Source: Novosphingobium sp. 32-60-15 (lineage in GTDB: Bacteria; Pseudomonadota; Alphaproteobacteria; Sphingomonadales; Sphingomonadaceae). From it: a DNA stretch of 64,000 nucleotides. This document shows positions 28,012 through 35,891 of this stretch, piece after piece. Both the position numbers and the translations under genes were made by a program. The number at the start of each line of letters is the position of its first letter. The first letter of the stretch is position 1. The stretch spans positions 62,001-126,000 of the forward strand of contig NZ_NCEN01000012.1 in assembly GCF_002280675.1 (NCBI RefSeq), given 5' to 3'. Under the pieces are notes generated by a model that searched no databases, was not told the origin of the DNA, and saw nothing but the letters and a program-made list of their open reading frames with translations.

Positions 28012-28389
28012 TCAAGCTGATCCTGTCCGTCGGTTAATGTGGCGAAGGGCGAATACCGGAACCAGCCCTGCCACAATCGCCAGCGAATCTGCCAGCCAAT
28101 CACGCCAATCCGCTGTACGGTGCAGCACCGGGATCGATTGGACCACCTCGATCCCCACCCCGACCAACGACAACCACAGCGCCAAGCGTACCACCGGAAA
28201 GCGCGGCCAACCGCACCCCGCCAACACTGTCAGTGTGAAAAACGCCAACATATGCTGGAACTTGTCGCCCAGATTGTCGGTTGGCAGTTCAGGCGGTTTT
28301 GGCAGCACCGCCATGACCAGCGCAAATAACAGCGCAGGCCAGAACGCCAACTTTGCAAGGCGTGAGATCAGCTTGGTCCAATGCGTCAT
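28012..28389 (-). CDS. VanZ-like membrane protein
   Basis: A 125-residue protein with four hydrophobic segments. The family features DKFQHMLAFF and DWLADSLAIVAG are visible. VanZ-like proteins are widespread; their exact role is unclear beyond links to glycopeptide resistance and envelope functions. The start at 28389 gives the family's usual size; the frame stays open far upstream only because it mirrors the opposing dehydrogenase gene. It is divergent from that dehydrogenase and lies 38 bases before ilvA. Confidence 0.8.
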   Translation of the reverse strand: MTHWTKLISRLAKLAFWPALLFALVMAVLPKPPELPTDNLGDKFQHMLAFFTLTVLAGCGWPRFPVVRLALWLSLVGVGIEVVQSIPVLHRTADWRDWLADSLAIVAGLVPVFALRHINRRTGSA

Positions 28390-28467
28390 CTCCCGCCGCC
28401 ATGCAATGGTCTGCACCGCGATGCAAGGGGGCTGGCACGGCAGTTCAAACCGGATATGATTGGTGCC

Positions 28468-29388
28468 ATGACAGATCAAACTCCGCTCGCCGCTGCCCCC
28501 GCCAACGTCTCGTTCCTGGGGCTTGGCGTCATGGGCGGGGCCATGGCCCGTCACCTTGGCAACGCCGGGCACAGGCTGACAATCTACAACCGCACTCCTG
28601 CCCGCGCCGAAGCGTGGCTGACGGCCCACCCTGGCATCGCCGTGCGCCGCGCGTCCAGCCCTGCAGAAGCCGCCGAAGGCGCCGATGTTGTGATCACGTG
28701 CGTTGGCAATGACGATGATCTGGCCGATGTCGTGCTCAGCCCCAACGGAGCGTTTTCCACCTTGCGGCGTGGCGCACTGTTCATTGATCACACCACAGTA
28801 TCGGCCCGCATCGCCCGACAGATCGCGGTTGAGGGACGCGACAAGGAACTGCATTGCGTTGATGCTCCCGTCACCGGCGGGCAATCTGGTGCGGAAAATG
28901 GCACACTGGCGATCATGTGCGGCGGCAGCGCCAAGGCGGTTGATGCCGCACGCCCGGTCCTTGCCGCCTACGCAAAGCGCGTTGTCCATGTCGGCAAATC
29001 GGGCGCTGGGCAAACGGCCAAAATGGCCAATCAGATGTGCATCGCCGGGGCCACCGCCGGCTTGGCCGAGGCCATTCGCTTTGCCCAATTGGCCCACCTC
29101 GATCTTGATAAAGTGTTCGAGGCCATTTCGGGCGGTGCGGCGCAATCGTGGCAAATGGACAATCGCTTCCATACCATGGTCAAGGACGAATTCGATTTCG
29201 GGCTCGCGGTTGATCTCATGCGCAAAGACTTGGGTCTGGCCATCGACGAAGCGCGCACCATCGGGGCCAGCGTCCCTGTCACCGCACTGGTCGATCAGTT
29301 CTACGTCGATGTTCAAGCGATGGGTTATGGCCGTGAAGACACGAGCGCGCTGATCCGCCGCCTGCCACGCCGAAAGGCAGCCAAATGA
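28468..29388 (+). CDS. Beta-hydroxyacid dehydrogenase (3-hydroxyisobutyrate dehydrogenase-like)
   Basis: A 306-residue NAD(P)-dependent enzyme of the HIBADH/GLYR family. The cofactor loop GLGVMGGAM is at about 18-26, the substrate-binding DAPVTGGQSGAENGTL follows the Rossmann domain, and the catalytic lysine is in GAGQTAKMANQ. The members oxidise small 3-hydroxyacids or reduce semialdehydes such as tartronate or succinate semialdehyde; the substrate cannot be fixed here. A second in-frame ATG at 28456 is possible. Its stop overlaps the next start by four bases. Confidence 0.9.
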   Translation: MTDQTPLAAAPANVSFLGLGVMGGAMARHLGNAGHRLTIYNRTPARAEAWLTAHPGIAVRRASSPAEAAEGADVVITCVGNDDDLADVVLSPNGAFSTLRRGALFIDHTTVSARIARQIAVEGRDKELHCVDAPVTGGQSGAENGTLAIMCGGSAKAVDAARPVLAAYAKRVVHVGKSGAGQTAKMANQMCIAGATAGLAEAIRFAQLAHLDLDKVFEAISGGAAQSWQMDNRFHTMVKDEFDFGLAVDLMRKDLGLAIDEARTIGASVPVTALVDQFYVDVQAMGYGREDTSALIRRLPRRKAAK

Positions 29389-31058
29389 ACCGCGCCCGCC
29401 TCACTCTCGCCGCCTTGCTCTTGTCAACTTCGGCACCGGCATTGGCCGATACGCTGATCGACAATGTGCGCGGCACAACCATTGGCGCAAACGGCCAGCC
29501 TGAAAGCTTCACCGGCCTTTTGTTCGATAATGCCGGAACTATTGTGCGCGTGATTCACGCCGGTGAAAAAAAGCCGAAGCCGAAGAAAGACTATCAGTAC
29601 CACCTTGATGGCAAGGGCCGCGTCATGCTGCCCGGCATGATTGATGCGCACGCGCATGTGATGGGCATGGGCTTTGCCGCGCTCAGCCTGGACTTGTCCG
29701 AAACCACGTCGCTGGCCCAGGCACTTGAGAAAATCCGCACATTTGTTGCCGAACACCCTGACCGGCCGTGGATTGTGGGGCGCGGCTGGAACCAGGAATT
29801 GTGGCAGCTTGGCCGCTTCCCCACCGCTGCCGAACTTGACGCTGTCACCGGCAACCGCCCTGTCTGGCTTGAGCGTGTGGATGGTCACGCAGGCTGGGCC
29901 AACACCGCCGCCCTGAAGGCCGCAGGCGTCACCGCCGCCTCGAAAGACCCTGCTGGCGGAAAACTGGAACGCAACGCTGATGGCAGCCCACAGGGCGTGT
30001 TTGTGGATACCGCGATGGAACTGGTCAGCGCTCGCCTCCCTGCTCCGCGCGCCGAAGACCGCGATGTGGCCTTTGCCACCGCCCAGCAAATCCTGTTCAA
30101 GCGTGGCGTAACAGCGGTTGCCGATATGGGCACCAGCATTGATGACTGGCAGGCCTATCGCCGCGCTGGCGATGCCAACAGGCTCTACGTCCGCGTCATG
30201 GCTTATGCCGCAGGGGTAGAGCAGATGAGCTTGATCGGCGGCCCCGGCCCCTCGCCGTGGCTCTATGCTGATCGCCTGCGCCTTAACGGCGTGAAGCTTT
30301 ACCTTGATGGCGCGCTGGGATCGCGCGGGGCATGGCTGAAAGCACCTTATGCCGATGCACCCGCCACCAGCGGATTGCCGCAATTGTCCGAAACCCAACT
30401 CGGCAATTTGATGAGCCGCGCGGCCATGGACAACTTCCAGATCGCGGTCCACGCGATTGGCGACAAGGGCAACGCCGCCGCGATTGGCGCGATTGATGAT
30501 CTGTCCGCCACGTATAAGGGGGATCGCCGCTGGCGCATCGAACATGCGCAAATCGTTGATCCCAGAGACTTTGCGCGCTTCGGGCAGAACGGCGTGATCG
30601 CTTCGGTGCAACCGGTCCACCAAACATCTGACCGGACGATGGCCGAAGCGCGGCTGGGGCCTGACCGGCTTGCAGGGGCCTATCCGTGGAAATCCTTGCA
30701 GGCAGCCGGTGCCAAACTGGCGTTCGGATCAGACGCGCCGGTTGAACAGGCCGATCCATGGGCAGGCTTTGCCGCCGCAATCAGCCGCCAAGGCCCGGAT
30801 GGCCAACCCACAGGCGGTTGGCAAGCACAGGAACGCGTTGACCGCACCACGGCGCTTGCCGCCTATACCAGCGGCGCAGCTTTTGCAGGCTTTGCCGAAA
30901 AGCGCTTCGGACGCCTCGCCCCTGGCCTGCGCGCAGATTTCATCGTGGTGGATACCGATCCGATGTCGGCAGGCCCCGAACAGATCCGCGCAACCAAGGT
31001 CATCGAAACGTGGATCGGCGGCGGGCTGGTCTGGTCAGCGGAACAACCGGTGAAATAA
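29385..31058 (+). CDS. Exported amidohydrolase, YtcJ-like
   Basis: A 557-residue metal-dependent amidohydrolase with a signal peptide ending near ALA at about residue 21. The first metal motif (MIDAHAHVMG), the DGALGSRGAWL loop, the HAIGDKGN histidine and the late FGSDAPVEQ aspartate are all present. YtcJ-type enzymes have unknown natural substrates, often amides or esters of hydrophobic acids. It is coupled by an ATGA overlap to the dehydrogenase gene, so the pair may process one small substrate, with the hydrolysis step outside the cytoplasm. It ends two bases from the convergent tatC stop. Confidence 0.88.
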   Translation: MNRARLTLAALLLSTSAPALADTLIDNVRGTTIGANGQPESFTGLLFDNAGTIVRVIHAGEKKPKPKKDYQYHLDGKGRVMLPGMIDAHAHVMGMGFAALSLDLSETTSLAQALEKIRTFVAEHPDRPWIVGRGWNQELWQLGRFPTAAELDAVTGNRPVWLERVDGHAGWANTAALKAAGVTAASKDPAGGKLERNADGSPQGVFVDTAMELVSARLPAPRAEDRDVAFATAQQILFKRGVTAVADMGTSIDDWQAYRRAGDANRLYVRVMAYAAGVEQMSLIGGPGPSPWLYADRLRLNGVKLYLDGALGSRGAWLKAPYADAPATSGLPQLSETQLGNLMSRAAMDNFQIAVHAIGDKGNAAAIGAIDDLSATYKGDRRWRIEHAQIVDPRDFARFGQNGVIASVQPVHQTSDRTMAEARLGPDRLAGAYPWKSLQAAGAKLAFGSDAPVEQADPWAGFAAAISRQGPDGQPTGGWQAQERVDRTTALAAYTSGAAFAGFAEKRFGRLAPGLRADFIVVDTDPMSAGPEQIRATKVIETWIGGGLVWSAEQPVK

Positions 31059-31060
31059 GA

Positions 31061-31861
31061 TCAGGGCAGAAGTTGTGGCTGCTCGATCACGGCTTCTTCC
31101 TCGGCCTTGCGCTTGGCGTCGGCGCTTTCGGTAAAGCGCATCAGCACCAGCGTGCCTTCGAACAGCAGCAGCAACGGTATTGCCAGCATCAGTTGCGACA
31201 CAACGTCAGGCGGCGTCGCTACAGTCGCCACGGCAAAAATCAGCACGATGGCATAACGCCGCGCCTGCACCAGTTGCGCGCGGCTGACGATGCCTGCTCG
31301 GTTCAAAAGCATCAGCAGAACCGGCAGCAGGAAGCTGATTCCAAACGCCAAAATGAACTGCATCACAAGGCTGAGGTAATCCCCCGTTCCCGGCAATGCT
31401 TCCAGTTGCAGGCCGCCCTTGTTGCCTTCAAACCCCAGGAACCACTTGAACGCTGTTGGCATCACCACATAATAGGCAAGGCTGGCGCCCATAGTGAACA
31501 GGATTGGCGTTGCCAGAATGAACGGCAAAAACGCCCGCTTTTCACGCGCATAAAGCCCTGGAGCAACAAACGCCCACAACTGGTTGGCAATCACCGGAAA
31601 ACTGATGAAAAACGCAGCAAACATCGAAACTTTCAGCTCGACGAAGAACGCTTCATACAGCTTTGTATAGATCAGTTTGCCTTGTCCCGGCGGAAACGCC
31701 ACCACCAACGGACGCGCCAGAATGCTGAATATGTCATCAGCAAAATAGAAGCACACCACAAATGCCGCCACCAGCGCATAGACGCAGCGCAGCAACCGCG
31801 TGCGCAGTTCCAGCAGGTGGTCCAGCAACGGGGCCTGGCTCTCGTCAATATCGTTGATCAT
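31061..31861 (-). CDS. tatC: Twin-arginine translocase subunit TatC
   Basis: A 266-residue protein with six membrane segments. TatC binds twin-arginine signal peptides and, with TatA and TatB, exports folded proteins. The conserved N-terminal region (DESQAPLLDHLLELRTRL) and the cytoplasmic/periplasmic loop with FPVIANQLWAFVAPGLY are present. Its ATG overlaps the tatB stop by four bases. The C-terminal tail after the last segment is charged and cytoplasmic. Confidence 0.96.
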   Translation of the reverse strand: MINDIDESQAPLLDHLLELRTRLLRCVYALVAAFVVCFYFADDIFSILARPLVVAFPPGQGKLIYTKLYEAFFVELKVSMFAAFFISFPVIANQLWAFVAPGLYAREKRAFLPFILATPILFTMGASLAYYVVMPTAFKWFLGFEGNKGGLQLEALPGTGDYLSLVMQFILAFGISFLLPVLLMLLNRAGIVSRAQLVQARRYAIVLIFAVATVATPPDVVSQLMLAIPLLLLFEGTLVLMRFTESADAKRKAEEEAVIEQPQLLP

Positions 31862-32253
31862 GGCTGGGCCGTCCCTGATGCAGGCACTACCTCACCGGTT
31901 TTGTCTTCCGGCGGCATCGGGCCGATCATCAACGGATCAGCATTGCCCGCCGGCAGCGGATCGTTCTGATCGCTGGCATCATCAACGGTTTGCCCTTGTG
32001 CAGCGGCTGCTTCTTGCGCTGCGGTTTCGCGCATGATCCGTTCGTTCTGTTCCTTCCACTTGCGCTCCATCTCTTCCATTTCCGCCTCGCGGATCATGGT
32101 TTCAATGCCTGAACGAAAGTGGTTGGATACGCTGCGCATCTTGGCCACCCACCGGCCCGCCGTCCGCAGCGCCATGGGCAAGTCTTTCGGGCCGATCACG
32201 ACGATCGCCACGATGACCAGCACCAGCAATTCAGAAGCGCCAATGTCAAACAC
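31858..32253 (-). CDS. tatB: Twin-arginine translocase subunit TatB
   Basis: A 131-residue protein: a short N-terminal membrane helix (SELLVLVIVAIVVIGPKDLP), an amphipathic helix (about 25-45), a long charged helix and a disordered acidic tail. The glutamate in GASELL and the GPKDLP hinge are the TatB hallmarks. It forms the signal-peptide receptor with TatC. It starts 35 bases after tatA. Confidence 0.94.
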   Translation of the reverse strand: MFDIGASELLVLVIVAIVVIGPKDLPMALRTAGRWVAKMRSVSNHFRSGIETMIREAEMEEMERKWKEQNERIMRETAAQEAAAAQGQTVDDASDQNDPLPAGNADPLMIGPMPPEDKTGEVVPASGTAQP

Positions 32254-32288
32254 GGCTATTGGCCCTCAGCAGACTTGCAGTGAACGAC

Positions 32289-32525
32289 TTACTGGGCCTT
32301 ATCGGTCGAAGTTGGCTGCGGCGCAGGCGTAGCAGGCGGAACCTGTTGCTGCTGGATCTGCGCAGGCGGCACAATCGGCTTGTTATCTTCTTCATGCATA
32401 CCCTGCTTGAAGCTTTTGATACCCTTGCCAAAATCGCCCATCATTTCAGAAATGCGGCCACGGCCAAACAGAACCAAAACCACCAGCGCCAGCACGATCA
32501 GGTGCGGAAGGGAAAGACCACCCAT
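32289..32525 (-). CDS. tatA: Twin-arginine translocase subunit TatA
   Basis: A 78-residue protein with one membrane helix, the FGRG hinge, an amphipathic helix (ISEMMGDFGKGIKSFKQGM region) and a glutamine/proline-rich tail. TatA oligomers form the protein-conducting element. The ATG follows a good AGGAG (32534 region on the minus strand). It is preceded by a 91-base gap after scpB and may also have its own promoter there. Confidence 0.93.
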   Translation of the reverse strand: MGGLSLPHLIVLALVVLVLFGRGRISEMMGDFGKGIKSFKQGMHEEDNKPIVPPAQIQQQQVPPATPAPQPTSTDKAQ

Positions 32526-32616
32526 TTCACAAACTCCTTTGCGCCCCGTCAGGGGCTGCGCAATGCCTAGATAGGAAGTCTGGCCCGTTCTGACCAGTCA
32601 ATCCATCCAGTTGTTT

Positions 32617-33219
32617 TCAAGCGTCCCCGGCAGGCGGTTCTTCTGCGTCCGTGTCGTCATCGTCGCCTCCCGTCAAGACGGCAAACGCCTCGTCAACCGG
32701 ATCAAGCAGCCCGGCTGCCCGCAATTCCTCGATTCCCGGCAAATCACGCCGCGATTCAAGCCCGAAGTGCGTCAGAAAATCGGGCGCGGTGGCATAGATC
32801 GTCGGGCGTCCCGGCACCTCGCGCCGCCCAGCAATGCGAATCCACCCAGCCTCCAGCAACACGTCAAGCGTGCCCTTGGCGGTCTGTACCCCACGGATCG
32901 CCTCAATCTCGGCGCGGCTCACCGGCTCGTGATAGGCGATGATGGCCAGCGCTTCCGTCGCCGCGCGCGACAGACGGCGCGGCTCTTCCTTTTCGCGCCG
33001 CAACAAGTGCGCCAGATCAGGGGCAGTCTGGAAATGCCAGCGCCCGCCCCGCTCCACCAGTTCTATCCCGCGCCCTGCATAATCGCCCTGCAACGCGGCA
33101 ATCGCGTCGCTAACATCGGCCCCGCCAAGATGCCGGGACAGATCCTGCACCGTCATCGGTTGCTCGGCCGCAAACAGCGCCGCTTCCACCGCACGGGCAA
33201 GATCATCAGGCGAGGTCAT
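32617..33219 (-). CDS. scpB: Segregation and condensation protein B
   Basis: A 200-residue ScpB with two winged-helix domains. It is the second partner of the kleisin complex Smc-ScpA-ScpB that compacts and separates chromosomes. Conserved sequence such as LSRAATEALAIIAYHEPVSRAEIE (in parts) and IRGVQTAKGTLDVLLEAGWI is clear. The acidic tail after about 180 is variable. It overlaps scpA by four bases. Confidence 0.94.
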   Translation of the reverse strand: MTSPDDLARAVEAALFAAEQPMTVQDLSRHLGGADVSDAIAALQGDYAGRGIELVERGGRWHFQTAPDLAHLLRREKEEPRRLSRAATEALAIIAYHEPVSRAEIEAIRGVQTAKGTLDVLLEAGWIRIAGRREVPGRPTIYATAPDFLTHFGLESRRDLPGIEELRAAGLLDPVDEAFAVLTGGDDDDTDAEEPPAGDA

Positions 33220-34013
33220 GCCCGCGCCGCCCGCAACATCAGCGGACCAAAGGCTGCATCTTGCGCAATCTCTGCCCGCCCCTGCTTGGCCAATTCCAAT
33301 GCCGCCAGAAAGCTGGACGCCAAAGCTGATTTGCGCAGCAGCGGATCAGCATCAAGCGGCAGAAATGCGCGCAAATCTGTCCAATCCATGGCAATGCCAA
33401 GCATCTTTGATACACGTGTCAACGCCGCGTCCAGCGTCATCACCGCGCGTTCGCGCACCATGTGGACCACCGGCTTGTTGCGCAGCTTGATCGCGCCATA
33501 GGCCTGAATCAGCATGAAGATGTCGCATTTCCAAAGTGCCTTTTTGTCCACGCGCAAACCCTCAGGTGCCCCGCGAACGAAGACATCGCGCCCTACCCGG
33601 TCGCGCGCCATCAACCGTGCGCCAGCCTCGCGCATCGCGCCAAGACGCTGCAATCGCAGTTGCAACTTCAACGCCAGTTCTTCAGGGCTAGGCTGTACTT
33701 CGGGATCACGCGGCAGCAATAACAAGGACTTAAGATAGGCCAGCCACGCCGCCATCACCAGATAATCAGCCGCCAGTTCCAGCTTCAGCGCCTCGGCCTG
33801 CTCAATATACCCCAGATACTGATCCACCAGATCAAGGATGGAAATCGTCCGCAAATCAACCTTTTGGCGGCGCGCCAATTCCAGCAACAGGTCAAGCGGC
33901 CCTTCCCACCCGTCCAGTTCCAGATAAAGCGCTGCATCACCGGTTTCAGCCGAGCCGATCCCCTCCCACGCCGCATCCCCTTCAAGCAGCGCTGGGAAAG
34001 CCGTGTCTGCCAT
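33216..34013 (-). CDS. scpA: Segregation and condensation protein A
   Basis: A 265-residue kleisin. The N-terminal helical part has the ScpA signature (WEGPLDLLLELARRQKVDL region, about 33-52) and DQYLGYIEQAEAL; the C-terminal winged helix should bind the Smc head. It bridges Smc and ScpB. It overlaps nagZ by an ATGA, so nagZ, scpA and scpB are one coupled run. Confidence 0.94.
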   Translation of the reverse strand: MADTAFPALLEGDAAWEGIGSAETGDAALYLELDGWEGPLDLLLELARRQKVDLRTISILDLVDQYLGYIEQAEALKLELAADYLVMAAWLAYLKSLLLLPRDPEVQPSPEELALKLQLRLQRLGAMREAGARLMARDRVGRDVFVRGAPEGLRVDKKALWKCDIFMLIQAYGAIKLRNKPVVHMVRERAVMTLDAALTRVSKMLGIAMDWTDLRAFLPLDADPLLRKSALASSFLAALELAKQGRAEIAQDAAFGPLMLRAARA

Positions 34014-35029
34014 CAGGCCAGACCCAGCAACCGGTCACGCAGGGCATACAACGCGTCCTGCTCTGCCATTTCTGCCGGACCATCCAACGCTGCCGTCGAT
34101 GCCAAAGCCCGCTCCAGCCGCTCTGTCGTTCTGGCCGTCATGGGCGAAAGAACGTTGGCAATTCCCACCATGTCGTCCATTTTCGCCCAGCAATTCAGCG
34201 CGATATCACAGCCCGCCGTCTGAGCTTTAGCCGCGCGTTCAGGCACTGTCCCGCCCAACGCTTGCATATCCAGATCATCGGTCAGCAGCAGCCCGTCAAA
34301 GCCTATCGCTTTGCGGATGATCTCTTCAATCACATAGGAAGAATGCGTCGCCGGATTATCCGCGTCCCACGCGGTGAACTTCACATGTGCCGTCATCGCA
34401 ATTGTAGCATCTTTCAACGTGCGAAATGGCGCAATATCCAGCGCCAGTTCTTCTGCCGAAGCAGTCACGGTCGGCAATTCCTTGTGGCTGTCCACCAAGG
34501 CGCGGCCATGCCCCGGCACATGCTTGACAATGCCAGCCACTCCGGCGCGGCCCAGTCCATCCAGCGTGGCCCTACCCAACGCAGCCACGCGCATGGGTTC
34601 AGTGCCCAGCGCGCGATCACCGATCACATCGTGTGCGCCGGGTTGCCGCACGTCCAGCAAAGGCAAACAATCCACGCTGATCCCGGCCTCGGCAAGATCA
34701 AGCCCCAGCGCATGGGCATTGGCCCGCGCGGCCTCAATCGCACTGGCGGGCGCCACGTCATACAGACGGTCAAAGCTCTCACCGGCTGGATAGGCGGCCC
34801 ACACCGGCGGCTTCATCCGCGCAACCCGCCCACCTTCCTGATCAATGCAGATGAAAGTGCGCTCACGCCCATGAAGCGCCCGCAAATCGTCGGTCAACGC
34901 CCGCATTTGCGCGCGGCTTTCCACGTTGCGCCCGAACAGGATATATCCGGCCGGGTTCGCATCGCGAAAGAATGCGCGTTCGTCATCTGTAAGGGTCAGG
35001 CCGGAAAGCCCAAAAATCGCTGGAAGCAT
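34013..35029 (-). CDS. nagZ: Beta-N-acetylhexosaminidase (GH3)
   Basis: A 338-residue GH3 enzyme that removes N-acetylglucosamine from anhydro-muropeptides in peptidoglycan recycling. The GH3 motif KHVPGHGRALVDSHKELP holds the catalytic histidine-aspartate loop and the later region LLTDDLDMQALGG supplies the nucleophile aspartate. There is no signal peptide, as expected for the cytoplasmic NagZ. The start MLPAIFGLSG at 35029 fits the family; a start at 35080 would add 17 unconserved residues. Neither has a ribosome site, so coupling to the upstream SPOR gene is likely. Confidence 0.92.
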   Translation of the reverse strand: MLPAIFGLSGLTLTDDERAFFRDANPAGYILFGRNVESRAQMRALTDDLRALHGRERTFICIDQEGGRVARMKPPVWAAYPAGESFDRLYDVAPASAIEAARANAHALGLDLAEAGISVDCLPLLDVRQPGAHDVIGDRALGTEPMRVAALGRATLDGLGRAGVAGIVKHVPGHGRALVDSHKELPTVTASAEELALDIAPFRTLKDATIAMTAHVKFTAWDADNPATHSSYVIEEIIRKAIGFDGLLLTDDLDMQALGGTVPERAAKAQTAGCDIALNCWAKMDDMVGIANVLSPMTARTTERLERALASTAALDGPAEMAEQDALYALRDRLLGLA

Positions 35030-35100
35030 GGGTCCAGAGTCGCGCAAACCCGGCGCTTTCTCAAGGCCGGGTTCACGCATGATGGGGGAAAACTAAAAGC

Positions 35101-35862
35101 TCAGCGCTTCACCTGGCACTTCAGGCCGCCAGCCTGCAACCGCTGGCATAGCGCATTGGCCGCCGACACATCGCCTGCCAGAGCCTGTAGACGGTAAACC
35201 GTGCCAATATCGGCCTTGCCCTCAACCACGCGATGCTGAAACCCCTTAAGCGCTTCATGATTGCCTGACAGTTTGCTCCAAGCCGCTTCTGCCGAAGCAT
35301 TGGACGAAAACGCGCCGATTTGAACGCCCACACCGCCTGATGTTGCCGCTGCAGGCTTGTCGCCCGAAGCCGCAGCCCCACTTGCTCCGGCACTTGGCTT
35401 GGCGGATGGCGTTGCTTTTGGCACTGGCGAAGCGGATCCGGCCAGATTGGCCAAGGGCTTTTCGCCTTCGCTTACCTTGAAGCTCGAATCGCCCGTCCCT
35501 GCAAAGGTCTTGCCACCCGGATCGCTGGGCGCAACTTTATAGGGCTCTTTGCTTGCTTCGATCAGACTGCCGTCTGCATCCGAGGGGCCGCTTGTCTTGT
35601 TTGTGGCATACCAGATGCCGCCAATCAGCGCCGCGAGCACCATCAGGCCCATCACGGCAAAGCCGATCAAACGGCCATTGCCGCTGTCTTCTTCGTCGGC
35701 ATCAACATCGTCAACGCTTTCAAGCCACGGCAAGCGGTCTTCTTCGCCCAAGGCCAGACGGTCGCCAACCTCTTCAGTTGCGCCCAATTCCGCCGAGACG
35801 TCGAACGGCTTGCCCGTGCCGATGCCTTGATCGGCCCAAGAATTTTGTTCGTCACCACTCAT
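35101..35862 (-). CDS. SPOR-domain membrane protein
   Basis: A 253-residue protein with an acidic cytoplasmic N-terminus (about 1-63), one membrane segment at about 65-86, an Ala/Ser/Pro-rich periplasmic linker and a C-terminal SPOR domain (about 178-253; VGVQIGAFSSNASAEAAW). SPOR domains bind denuded glycan at the septum, which suggests a cell-division role. The order argS - SPOR gene - nagZ is typical of sphingomonads. The gap after argS is 29 bases. Confidence 0.9.
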   Translation of the reverse strand: MSGDEQNSWADQGIGTGKPFDVSAELGATEEVGDRLALGEEDRLPWLESVDDVDADEEDSGNGRLIGFAVMGLMVLAALIGGIWYATNKTSGPSDADGSLIEASKEPYKVAPSDPGGKTFAGTGDSSFKVSEGEKPLANLAGSASPVPKATPSAKPSAGASGAAASGDKPAAATSGGVGVQIGAFSSNASAEAAWSKLSGNHEALKGFQHRVVEGKADIGTVYRLQALAGDVSAANALCQRLQAGGLKCQVKR

Positions 35863-35891
35863 GCTCGCGCCCCTGCCGGTTAACTATCGTG

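Noticed and set aside
28012..29316. A 434-codon reading of the VanZ-like gene
   Set aside because: The upstream two thirds mirror the opposing dehydrogenase; the VanZ domain alone, from 28389, has the family length.
29424..30623. A 399-codon open frame antisense to the amidohydrolase
   Set aside because: The opposite strand holds a complete enzyme with all motifs; the antisense frame has atypical composition and no family signs.
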